Source: Rhodoferax sp.
GTDB lineage: Bacteria; Pseudomonadota; Gammaproteobacteria; Burkholderiales; Burkholderiaceae_C
Assembly (NCBI GenBank): GCA_020048795.1
Contig: JAIFMA010000165.1
Location: 1 to 5,989, forward strand
Direction of reading: 5' to 3'
DNA: 5,989 nucleotides
A program made the translations under genes and the position numbers. This document shows positions 1 through 5,879 of this stretch, piece by piece (position 1 is the stretch's first letter; each line of letters begins with the position of its first letter). The notes under the pieces are model-generated. The model worked only from the letters and a program-made list of their open reading frames with translations, was not told the origin of the DNA and ran no database searches.

Positions 1-380
1 TCGAAACCGGGCACATTTATGTGGCGCGCCCGCCGCTGTTTCGGGTCGATGCCCCGGCGCGTGGCAAAAAGCCGGCCTCCAAAGCCTATGCGCTCGATGA
101 TGGTGAGTTGACCGCCATTCTGGACAAGCTGCGCAAAGAGGGCGTGCGCGAGGGTGCCTGGGCCATCAGCCGCTTCAAAGGTCTTGGGGAGATGAATGCC
201 GAGCAGTTGTGGGACACCACGCTGAACCCTGACACGCGGCGTTTATTGCAAGTGGGTTTGGGCAATCTGGATACCAAGCAGACCGCCGAGCTGATGAGCA
301 AGCTGATGGGCAAAGGCGAGGCAGGTGCCCGGCGTGAACTGATGGAGTTGCATGGGGATTCGGTGGAGGTCGATGTTTAG
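1..380 (+). CDS. parE: DNA topoisomerase IV subunit B (ParE), C-terminal part, 5'-truncated by the window edge
   Basis: ParE is the ATPase/TOPRIM subunit of topoisomerase IV, which with ParC passes one DNA duplex through another to decatenate replicated chromosomes in the cytoplasm. The frame is open from base 3; bases 1-2 belong to a split codon. It reads ETGHIYVARPPLFRV and then runs for about 125 codons to TAG at 378-380. The GHIY.ARPPLFRV segment is the end of the TOPRIM region, and RFKGLGEMNAEQLWDTTLNP followed by TRRL is the classic GyrB/ParE C-terminal signature. The GTG at 21 is internal and not a start. The ATPase domain and the catalytic Glu and DxD residues lie upstream of the window. 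GyrB is the main alternative, but the parC gene directly downstream on the same strand, rather than gyrA, supports ParE. No frame damage is visible in this part. Confidence 0.93.
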   Translation, partial: ETGHIYVARPPLFRVDAPARGKKPASKAYALDDGELTAILDKLRKEGVREGAWAISRFKGLGEMNAEQLWDTTLNPDTRRLLQVGLGNLDTKQTAELMSKLMGKGEAGARRELMELHGDSVEVDV

Positions 381-432
381 CTATTTTTGTTATAGCTGCT
401 CGTGCTTTCTGAATAAGGGCTGGTGGCTAATT
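379..432 (+). repeat. Comamonadaceae-type intergenic hairpin repeat, probable terminator of parE
   Basis: Directly after the parE stop are two overlapping hairpins. AGCTAT (379-384) pairs with ATAGCT (392-397) around a 7-base T-rich loop. AGCTGCTCGTGCTT (394-407) pairs imperfectly with AAGGGCTGGTGGCT (415-428), with four G-U pairs and two mismatches, around a 7-base loop. The two share bases 394-397, so they exclude each other. A T-rich stretch follows (431-446). The arrangement AGCTGCT..GCTT..TAAG.GCT..GGC resembles a short intergenic repeat that I remember as common in Acidovorax/Polaromonas/Rhodoferax genomes; that family link is from memory. A role in ending parE transcription is inferred from position and the T-rich tail. 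Confidence 0.5.
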
Positions 433-581
433 CTTTATGTTTTTTGGTGGTGTCGATGTCTCTGTTTGTTGATGGGTTGGGCTGCTTTTTTGCGCAAAGG
501 CCTCAAAAAGCCAAATTGCCGTAGTGATCGTCTCCTGCACGTATTTCGGTATTTACACACGATGAAAGTCAGCAGCGCCTG

Positions 582-657
582 GCGAAGTGGGTGGGTATGG
601 CGGCTGACGATTTCTGTTACTCCAGTATGAGGATGCCGCCATACCCAGCGGCTTCGC
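582..657. repeat. large inverted repeat, 13-bp perfect stem plus 6-bp outer stem
   Basis: TGGGTATGGCGGC (592-604) is the perfect reverse complement of GCCGCCATACCCA (635-647), separated by 30 bases. After a symmetric 4x4 internal loop the stem resumes with GCGAAG (582-587) against CTTCGC (652-657). No T-tract follows on either strand, so it is a poor candidate for an intrinsic terminator. It could be a REP/MITE-like unit, the folded remnant of an insertion, or an RNA structure in the parC leader. Sequence alone does not decide between these. Confidence 0.7.
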
Positions 658-813
658 GGGTTCAGTACACCGTGCTTACCGAAGCCTCCACCATCGCCAG
701 TAAATTGCCATTTCGCCCTCAGGCCGATTTCACCCTCTAAACTGACACCCGTCCTCAAACCGCAAATTCGCATAAGAAATCTGCCGCTAGCGCCGATCAT
801 CATTGCGCTAACA

Positions 814-830
814 GCTCTCTTTTTCAGAGC
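814..830 (+). other. small hairpin in the parC leader
   Basis: GCTCT (814-818) pairs with AGAGC (826-830) around a C/T-only 7-base loop, ending 17 bases before the parC ATG at 848. No Shine-Dalgarno sequence is visible between the hairpin and the start. Whether it influences parC translation is unknown. A 5-bp stem can occur by chance. Confidence 0.3.
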
Positions 831-847
831 ATATTACAAACCAACTC

Positions 848-3218
848 ATGACAGACGACATCCTTGTAGACCTGCCCCAACCGGCCCTGCCCGAAGGTGA
901 CGACACACCCAGCCTGGCCAGTTACGCCCAACGCGCCTACCTTGAATACGCCCTGAGCGTGGTCAAAGGACGTGCCTTGCCCGACATCACCGACGGCCAA
1001 AAGCCGGTGCAGCGGCGCATTTTGTACGCCATGAGCCGCATGGGTCAAAAGTGCGCGTGTGGTCGGCGATGTGCTGGGTCGCTACCACCCGCACGGCGAC
1101 AGCGCCGCTTATGACGCACTGGTGCGTATGGCGCAAGACTTTTCGCAGCGTTACCCGCTGATCGACGGTCACGGCAACTTTGGTAGCCGCGATGGCGATG
1201 GCGCGGCGGCCATGCGTTACACCGAGGCGCGGCTGGCCAAAATCAGCAGTCTGTTACTCGACGAAATTGACGAAGGCACGGTCGACTTTGTGCCCAACTA
1301 CGATGGCTCGACCGAAGAGCCGCGCCTGCTGCCGGCACGCCTGCCGTTTGCGCTGCTCAACGGCGCCAGTGGCATTGCGGTTGGTCTGGCCACTGAAATT
1401 CCGAGTCACAACCTGCGCGAAGTTGCCGACGCTTGCATCGCGCTGATCAAAACGCCTGAGCTGACCGATGACGAACTGTTTACGCTGATCCCGGGGCCGG
1501 ATTTTCCGGGTGGTGGGCAGATCATCAGCAGTGCTGGCGAGATTGCCGAGGCCTACCGTAGTGGCCGCGGCTCGCTCAAATGCCGCGCCCGCTGGAAGAT
1601 CGAAGACCTGGCGCGTGGCCAGTGGCAACTGGTGGTGACCGAATTGCCGCCAGGGGTCAGCACTCAGCGCGTGCTGGAAGAAATTGAAGAACTGAGCAAC
1701 CCCAAGGTCAAGACAGGCAAAAAGGCGCTGAGTCTGGAGCAAAACCAGGCCAAGGCCACGCTGCTGGCGGTGCTGGACGGTGTGCGCGATGAGTCGAGCA
1801 AAGACGCCGCCGTTCGCCTGGTATGTGAACCGAAAACCAGCCGCATCGGCCAGCAGGAGCTGATCAACATCTTGCTGGCGCACACCAGCCTGGAGACCAC
1901 CAGCCCGATCAATCTGACCATGATCGGACTGGACGGCCGACCCACACAAAAGTCGCTGCGCCAGATGTTCACCGAGTGGATCGCTTTCAGGCAAAGCACG
2001 ATCGAGCGGCGCACGCGGCATCGCCTGGGCAAAGTGCTGGACCGAATCCACATTCTGGAGGGCAGGGCGCTGGTGCTGCTCAATATTGACGAGGTGATTG
2101 CCATCATCCGCCAAAGCGACGAGCCGAAAGCCGCGCTGATGGCGCGCTTTCACCTGAGCGACCGCCAGGCCGAGGACATCCTTGAAATCCGCCTGCGCCA
2201 ACTGGCCCGGCTGGAAGCCATCAAAATCGAGCAGGAACTGGCCGGCTTGCGTCGTGAACAGGAAAAGCTCGAAGACATCCTGGGCAGCCCGGCCACCTTG
2301 CGCCGCCTGATGATCAAAGAGATTGAGCTTGACGCCAAAACCTTTGCCGACCCGCGCCGCACCCTGATCCAGGTCGAGAAAAAAGCCGTGCTTGAAATCA
2401 AGGTGGTTGATGAACCGGTGACGGTGGTGGTCAGCCAAAAGGGCTGGGTGCGCGCGCAAAAGGGCTGGGCCAAAGACAAGTCAGCACTGGCCGCCAGTGC
2501 CTCGATGAGCCAGACGGGTACAGCCAGCCCGGTCGCGGACTACAGCTTCAAGTCGGGCGACGCGCTCTACGGCACCTTTGAATGCCGCACCGTCGATACC
2601 CTGCTGGCTTTTGGCTCCAACGGGCGCGTCTATTCGGTGCCGGTGTCGCTGCTGCCGGGCGGGCGCGGCGACGGCCAGCCCATCACCAGCCTGATCGAGC
2701 TGGAGGCCGGCACTCAACTGCTGTATTACTTTGCCGGGCCGTTGAGCGCCAGCCTGCTGTTGTCGGGCTCGGGTGCTTACGGCTTCATCGCCTCGGTCGA
2801 CAACATGGTCAGCAAGTTCAAGGCCGGCAAGGCGTTTGTCACCATCAACGAAGGCGAAACCCTGTGCGCGCCGTCGGTGGTGGTGTGTGAGTCCGGCAGC
2901 CAGCCCTGGCCCCTGGCCAGTCATGTAGTCTGCGCCTCCACCGGCGGGCGTATTTTGACCTTTGAGCTCAGCGAGCTCAAAACCATGGCCAACGGCGGAC
3001 GCGGCTTGATGCTGCTGGACCTGCAAGACCAAGACACCCTGGCCGGTGCGGTGGCCTACACGCGCAGCATCCGCATCGACGGCATTGGCCGGGGTGGCAA
3101 GGCGCGCGACGAAACGCTGGAAATCCGCAGTCTGAATAACGCGCACGGGTTTCGTGCGCGCAAGGGCAAGCTGGCTGATTTGGGGTTCAAGCCGGTGTCG
3201 ATGACAAGGCTGGAGTAA
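848..3218 (+). pseudogene. parC: DNA topoisomerase IV subunit A (ParC), frameshifted by an apparent short deletion
   Basis: ParC is the DNA-cleaving subunit of topoisomerase IV and pairs with ParE encoded just upstream. The N-terminal piece (848-1045, 66 codons) carries SYAQRAYLEYALSVVKGRAL and DGQKPVQRRILYAMSRMG. The family then continues in the next frame from about 1044 as VKSARVVGDVLGRYHPHGD and stays open to TAA at 3216-3218. In the downstream frame, counting from the GTG at 1059, the quinolone-region motif HPHGDSAAYD is at residues 10-19, the active-site Arg-Tyr of AMRYTEARL at 53-54 (Tyr codon 1218-1220), LPARLPFALLNGASGIAVG follows, and the C-terminal beta-pinwheel begins near 455 (SQKGWVRAQKG). 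Residues between SRMG and VKSAR are missing (about seven relative to E. coli ParC as I remember it), so this is not a one-base slip. The upstream frame ends at a stop near 1114. The ATG at 848 fits the family's N-terminus but has no clear Shine-Dalgarno. The lesion is either very recent or a sequence/assembly error, since the other ~700 codons are intact. Confidence 0.9.
1040..1052 (+). other. parC reading-frame break with loss of codons
   Basis: The upstream frame reads ATG GGT CAA AAG (Met-Gly-Gln-Lys) from 1040, and the conserved downstream frame reads GTC AAA AGT GCG (Val-Lys-Ser-Ala) from 1044. GGT (1043-1045) and GTC (1044-1046) overlap by two bases, so any deletion here must be 3n+2 bases long; 23 bases would remove seven codons plus the frame. 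The shared GGTC (1043-1046) suggests, as inference, a deletion between two GGTC copies, one in Gly-Leu (GGTC..) and one in Pro-Val (CCGGTC). The run of four A at 1047-1050 alone cannot explain the missing residues. Confidence 0.8.
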
Positions 3219-3229
3219 AAGTACTTAAA

Positions 3230-3266
3230 ATCCGGTTCATGGTGATGTCGGAAACCGGATGTTTTT
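3230..3266. terminator. bidirectional intrinsic terminator between convergent parC and rimO
   Basis: ATCCGGTT (3230-3237) is the perfect reverse complement of AACCGGAT (3253-3260), with a 15-base loop. On the + strand the stem is followed one base later by five T (3262-3266), placing it to end parC transcription. On the - strand the stem is followed by a T run (the complement of 3227-3229, with more T beyond), so it could also stop rimO transcription about 30 bases past its stop. The location between two converging genes fits a shared terminator. Confidence 0.75.
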
Positions 3267-3295
3267 GTGGCTGAAATCGATGCCAAGATCTGCCG

Positions 3296-4690
3296 TCAAA
3301 TTGGTTGCGCCAACAAATCGTGTCCTTGGGTCCCCACAATGCGGGCCCGCGTGAATTCACCCACCTTGAGCGTTTTGCTGATTTTTTCTGGTGGCAGCAG
3401 TTTTACCACGCCGTCAACTTCAGGAGCATCCGCATAACAACGTCCGGCCGCCCCCTTTTTGCCCAGACCGGGTGCGGAGTCCACCAAGATCTGCATGGTC
3501 GCACCCACGCGGCGCTGTAACCTGGCTGCTGACACTGCCTCAGCCACCGCCATGAAACGGGTGCGGCGCAGTTCGCGCTCCGCTTCCGGCAGCATGCCCG
3601 TAAGATCGTTGGCGACAGCTCCCTTGACCGGGCTATAAGCAAAACAGCCGGCGCGGTCAATTTGCGCTTCGTTCAGGAAGTTAAGCAGATGGGCAAACTC
3701 GTTTTCCGTTTCGCCCGGAAAACCGGCAATAAAAGTACTTCGAATGACGATTTGTGGGCAGACTTGGCGCCAGCGTTCGATGCGTTCCAGATTTTTTTCT
3801 CCACTGGCGGGGCGTCTCATGCGTTTAAGCACATCGGGGTGACTGTGCTGAAACGGCACATCCAGATAGGGCAACACCAACCCAGATGCCATCAGAGGCA
3901 GGATATCGTCCACGCTAGGATAGGGGTAAACATAATGCAGGCGCAGCCAGGCACCATAGCCCTGCGCGAGTTCACCCAGAGCTTGCACCAGCTCCAGCAA
4001 ACGTGTCTTGATCGGCTTGCCGCTCCAGAAACCCGTGCGGTACTTGACATCCACACCGTAGGCCGATGTGTCCTGGCTGATCACCAGCAACTCCTTGACA
4101 CCGCCCTCAAACAGCGCCTGCGCCTCGCTAAGCACCTCACCAATCGGACGCGACACCAAATCACCCCGCATCGATGGGATGATACAAAACGTGCAACGGT
4201 GATTGCAACCTTCACTGATCTTGATATAGGCGTAATGTCTTGGTGTCAGCTTGATGCCAGCCACGCCAAACGTAGTGGGCACGAGATCCAGAAATGGGTC
4301 ATGAGGTTTTGGCAAATGGGTATGCACGGCATCCATGACCTCCTGAGTAGCTTGCGGACCCGTCACGGCCAACACACTCGGATGCATCTGTCGCACCAGA
4401 TTGCCGCCGCCATCACCAGCTTTGGCACCCAGGCAGCCCGTCACGATGACCTTGCCGTTCTCTGCTAGCGCCTCTCCGATGGCATCAAGACTCTCTTTCA
4501 CAGCATCATCAATGAAACCGCAGGTGTTGACAATGACCAGATCAGCACCCTGAAAGGTCTTGACTGTCTGATAACCCTCGGCACTCAACTGCGTGAGGAT
4601 CAGCTCGGAATCGGTTAGCGCTTTGGCACAACCCAGACTCACGAAACCAACTTTAGGGGCCGGCATCGACGTTGAAATGACACTATTCAT
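3296..4690 (-). CDS. rimO: ribosomal protein S12 (aspartate-C3)-methylthiotransferase RimO
   Basis: RimO is a radical-SAM enzyme that adds a methylthio group to the beta-carbon of a conserved aspartate in ribosomal protein S12, using two [4Fe-4S] clusters and S-adenosylmethionine in the cytoplasm. The 464-residue product shows all three expected parts. The N-terminal MTTase domain (~13-125) has cluster cysteines Cys21 (SLGCAK), Cys57 (NTCGF) and Cys86 (TGCLG). The radical-SAM domain (~150-385) has Cys162-x3-Cys166-x2-Cys169 (EGCNHRCTFCIIPSMRG). The C-terminal TRAM domain (~395-464) contains GRCYADAPEVDG. The sequences SLGCAKALTDSE and YADAPEVDG favour RimO over the related tRNA enzyme MiaB. 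The ATG at 4690 has no strong Shine-Dalgarno; Met9 is a possible alternative start. The start lies 21 bases after the phaR stop on the same strand, so the two are probably co-transcribed and translation may be coupled. The gene ends with TGA at 3298-3296, facing parC. No damage is visible. Confidence 0.96.
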   Translation of the reverse strand: MNSVISTSMPAPKVGFVSLGCAKALTDSELILTQLSAEGYQTVKTFQGADLVIVNTCGFIDDAVKESLDAIGEALAENGKVIVTGCLGAKAGDGGGNLVRQMHPSVLAVTGPQATQEVMDAVHTHLPKPHDPFLDLVPTTFGVAGIKLTPRHYAYIKISEGCNHRCTFCIIPSMRGDLVSRPIGEVLSEAQALFEGGVKELLVISQDTSAYGVDVKYRTGFWSGKPIKTRLLELVQALGELAQGYGAWLRLHYVYPYPSVDDILPLMASGLVLPYLDVPFQHSHPDVLKRMRRPASGEKNLERIERWRQVCPQIVIRSTFIAGFPGETENEFAHLLNFLNEAQIDRAGCFAYSPVKGAVANDLTGMLPEAERELRRTRFMAVAEAVSAARLQRRVGATMQILVDSAPGLGKKGAAGRCYADAPEVDGVVKLLPPEKISKTLKVGEFTRARIVGTQGHDLLAQPI

Positions 4691-4711
4691 GCAAGCAGGC
4701 TGAAGTAAACT

Positions 4712-5251
4712 TCACGGGTTACTCTTGATACCAAATGCTCCAAGCATTTGATCAGTCTGCTTTTGCATCCGCTCCTGCACCTGCATCAGCAGACTCTTGG
4801 ACTGGTCCAGGCTTCCACCCATGATCGCTTGTAGCACGGGCGGTTGCAGGGCCGAAAATTGCGACCACATTTCGGGCGTAAATCCTTTGGACTGCTCGGC
4901 AAACCGGGTTTGCACCTCAATCAGTGACTGGATGTTTTTTTCCAGGTAGCTGCCTAAAAAACCTTGCATGGCGTGACCATAAAAGCGAATCAGACTCCCG
5001 AGCACGGGGGTCGTAAACATGGGTGATCCACTGGCCTCGGCCTCAAGAATAATCTGTAGCAGGATGCTGCGGGTGATGTCCTCACCGGTCTTGACATCAC
5101 GCACCGTAAACGGCTCGCGTTTCATGACTAGTTGCTTGACCTCTGAGAGGGTGATGTAGCTTGAGGTGATCGTGTCGTAGAGTCGGCGATTGGGGTACTT
5201 CTTGATGATGCGCTGCTGCCCATCAGACTCCGTGACGTTCCCATTGTTCAT
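4712..5251 (-). CDS. phaR: polyhydroxyalkanoate synthesis repressor PhaR
   Basis: PhaR is a transcriptional regulator that binds both DNA and polyhydroxybutyrate. In species where it has been studied, it represses the phasin gene phaP and its own gene until PHB accumulates. The 179-residue product carries the PhaR DNA-binding domain at ~13-75, with RIIKKYPNRRLYDT at 14-27, SSYITLSEVKQLV at 30-42 and TGEDITRSILLQIILEAEA at 55-73. The PHB-accumulation regulatory domain follows at ~76-120 (MFTTPVLGSLIRFYGHAMQ). A Gln-rich, probably helical tail spans ~147-171. The ATG at 5251-5249 is supported by a good Shine-Dalgarno (GAGGAA) five bases upstream. The stop at 4714-4712 is followed 21 bases later by rimO. 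No phaC, phaA or phaB gene lies in the window, so its targets are elsewhere. Control from its own native promoter is not evident; a strong promoter-like sequence lies farther upstream at 5522-5549. Family assignment is firm. Confidence 0.95.
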   Translation of the reverse strand: MNNGNVTESDGQQRIIKKYPNRRLYDTITSSYITLSEVKQLVMKREPFTVRDVKTGEDITRSILLQIILEAEASGSPMFTTPVLGSLIRFYGHAMQGFLGSYLEKNIQSLIEVQTRFAEQSKGFTPEMWSQFSALQPPVLQAIMGGSLDQSKSLLMQVQERMQKQTDQMLGAFGIKSNP

Positions 5252-5256
5252 ATGAT

Positions 5257-5262
5257 TTCCTC
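5257..5262 (-). promoter_or_regulatory. Shine-Dalgarno site of phaR
   Basis: GAGGAA on the - strand ends five bases before the phaR ATG. It fixes the start at 5251 and is the only clear ribosome binding site in the window; the parC and rimO starts lack one. Confidence 0.75.
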
Positions 5263-5306
5263 AGCACCTAGCAGATCAGATAGCATGATTTCGATTTTAA
5301 AGACGA

Positions 5307-5320
5307 CTCCCCACCGGGAG
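5307..5320. other. short GC-rich hairpin in the phaR leader
   Basis: CTCCC (5307-5311) and GGGAG (5316-5320) form a perfect 5-bp stem with a 4-base loop, 56 bases upstream of the phaR start. PhaR proteins often regulate their own gene, so this dyad could be an operator or an RNA hairpin. It is short, it is not followed by a T-tract, and its function is a guess. Confidence 0.3.
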
Positions 5321-5388
5321 CATTGTCACCATACCTTAGGCTGGCTTTTTGGATCCGAGTCATTCACAAAGGCAAAGAATGGGAATAA

Positions 5389-5432
5389 CAAGGTTTTTCG
5401 TCTTTGAGTCTGGATCACATCAGAAAACCTTG
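5389..5432. repeat. 9-bp inverted repeat abutting the tRNA 3' end
   Basis: CAAGGTTTT (5389-5397) is the perfect reverse complement of AAAACCTTG (5424-5432), separated by 26 bases. Read on the - strand, it starts within the CCA end of the tRNA fragment and is followed by TTATT. It may be the original terminator of the tRNA gene, or a protein-binding dyad beside an attachment site. The stem is A/T-rich and the U-tract is poor, so neither role is firm. Confidence 0.4.
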
Positions 5433-5457
5433 GTAGGCGCGATTGGACTCGAACCAA
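5431..5457 (-). tRNA. 3'-end fragment of a tRNA gene (T-arm, acceptor 3' strand, CCA); probable attachment-site remnant
   Basis: On the - strand this reads TTGG, the T-loop TTCGAGT, CCAAT, then the acceptor strand CGCGCCT, A and CCA. The T-stem pairs at four of five positions. The segment TTGGTTCGAGTCCAAT matches the T-arm of E. coli tRNA-Val(GAC) as I remember it, so a valine tRNA is my best guess; the 5' acceptor strand should be AGGCGCG. The D-arm and anticodon arm are missing: the sequence before it (to ~5504) does not fold as a tRNA. A 3' tRNA end without its 5' part is what tyrosine-integrase elements leave on the chromosomal side after inserting. By that logic the intact tRNA copy would lie to the right of the window, and the DNA from 5458 rightward is element. 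Confidence 0.6.
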
Positions 5458-5492
5458 AAATGTGTCTTGAGTGAATCATTCTAACTCGCCCC

Positions 5493-5519
5493 AAAAAACG
5501 CCTTATTTTTAAGGCTTTT
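5493..5519. terminator. bidirectional intrinsic terminator
   Basis: GCCTTA (5500-5505) and TAAGGC (5510-5515) form a perfect 6-bp stem with a TTTT loop. TTTT follows on the + strand (5516-5519), and six A precede it (5493-5498), giving six T after the stem on the - strand. The - strand U-tract is the better one, so it probably ends leftward transcription from the DNA at 5577 and beyond, protecting phaR from read-through. Confidence 0.65.
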
Positions 5520-5521
5520 CC

Positions 5522-5549
5522 TTTATATATCAATGACTTAGTTTGTCAA
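5522..5549 (-). promoter_or_regulatory. strong sigma-70-like promoter facing phaR
   Basis: On the - strand, TTGACA (5549-5544), identical to the consensus -35 box, is followed after 16 bases by TATAAA (5527-5522), five of six matching the -10 consensus. The expected transcription start (~5514-5516) falls on the edge of the terminator hairpin at 5500-5515, so the RNA would begin with that hairpin and U-tract before reaching the tRNA fragment and phaR. It could drive phaR-rimO, a very short terminated RNA, or nothing. The match is visible directly; activity is inferred. Confidence 0.5.
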
Positions 5550-5576
5550 TTTATTGAGCTGTCGGTAACTATTCGC

Positions 5577-5852
5577 CTAACCCCCATCACAACACAAGAC
5601 ACCCTGCCAGTCGCGACGTAGCGGGTACAGCCAGATGTCCTTGATGGGAATCAGCGGCTTGTTGCTCGTGGACTTCTTGCCCCGGCCGGCAGTACGCCCC
5701 ACCAGAAGGCAGTTGGTGCCCTTGTAGCACGTAAAGGTGTGAACGGCTGTTGATTTCTTCGTAAATCTGGTGTCGACAACCTGCCGTGGGCGGCCACTGA
5801 CTGAGCGCGCTGGCTTCTTCGAACCCCCGATGGCACCCCCAAAATGCTTCAC
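5577..5852 (-). CDS. hypothetical protein, unrecognised, in the putative mobile element
   Basis: This 91-codon ORF starts at GTG (5852) and ends with TAG at 5579-5577. I do not recognise the product. The first ~25 residues are low-complexity and basic. From about residue 28 the composition looks protein-like (for example VHTFTCYKGTNCLLVGR and KPLIPIKDIWLYPLRRDWQG), and third codon positions there are mostly G or C, as in the real genes nearby. Two other frames on the same strand are also open for 63-91 codons, which weakens the case. The GTG start has no Shine-Dalgarno and falls inside a tandem repeat, so the gene may be a 5'-truncated fragment fused to repeat DNA. The terminator at 5493-5519 lies downstream on the coding strand. 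Three cysteine codons after residue 40 and the basic charge give no clear functional hint. Confidence 0.35.
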   Translation of the reverse strand: MKHFGGAIGGSKKPARSVSGRPRQVVDTRFTKKSTAVHTFTCYKGTNCLLVGRTAGRGKKSTSNKPLIPIKDIWLYPLRRDWQGVLCCDGG

Positions 5853-5879
5853 TTATGGCCACTCAAAATGATCCGGGCG
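5830..5879. repeat. tandem ~25-bp degenerate repeat, resembling IS21-family end repeats
   Basis: Two units start 25 bases apart: ATGGCACCCCCAAAATG (5830-5846) and ATGGCCACTCAAAATG (5855-5870). On the - strand these read as CATTTTGGGGG..GCCAT and CATTTTGAGTGGCCAT. More diverged GGCC-A units may lie at ~5790 (GGCCACT) and ~5883 (GGCCAAA). Multiple ~20-bp repeats of GGCCACT..AATGATC type near the ends are typical, in my memory, of IS21-family elements. No transposase is visible in the window, so the identification is tentative. Confidence 0.4.

Larger units (their letters stand above)
429..847. other. long non-coding spacer between parE and parC
   Basis: These ~420 bases hold no gene I can support. 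The ORFs that cross the stretch, including a 122-codon one on the - strand (803-435), have no recognisable domains, are rich in Arg/His/Trp and run straight through the inverted repeat. From 431 to about 560 the DNA is T-rich with no clear structure, apart from a T-tract at 484-490. A large inverted repeat lies at 582-657. From 658 to 810 I see nothing definite. A small hairpin lies at 814-830 just before parC. parE and parC are often close together in related bacteria, so the size of this gap and its hairpins suggest small repeats or a decayed insertion. No convincing sigma-70 promoter for parC is visible. Confidence 0.6.

Noticed and set aside
435..803. 122-codon ORF on the - strand in the parE-parC spacer
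   Set aside because: It reads through the large inverted repeat, is Arg/His/Trp-rich, has no recognisable domain, and other frames are also open here.
1043..1052. Programmed ribosomal frameshifting to join the two parC frames
   Set aside because: ParC is not known to use it, residues are missing as well as the frame being shifted, and no slow codon, stop or stimulator arrangement is evident.
1254..2459. 401-codon ORF on the - strand opposite parC
   Set aside because: It is a mirror frame of parC, caused by GC-rich codon use; the + strand frame carries all ParC motifs.
2481..3146. 221-codon ORF on the - strand opposite the ParC C-terminal domain
   Set aside because: Shadow of parC, with low-complexity Ala/Gln/Gly composition and no motifs.
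3662..4468. 268-codon ORF on the + strand opposite rimO
   Set aside because: It lies fully within rimO on the other strand. RimO has intact cluster motifs; this frame is His/Gln/Arg-rich with no domain.
5431..5504. A complete 74-base tRNA on the - strand
   Set aside because: Length and a 5-bp acceptor match (AGGCG with CGCCT) look tempting, but there is no D-arm or anticodon stem and the 5' bases belong to the terminator hairpin. Only the 3' end is tRNA-like.
5575..5581. GCCTAAC as an integron attC core
   Set aside because: No matching GTTRRRY partner with the expected spacing and pairing was found nearby.
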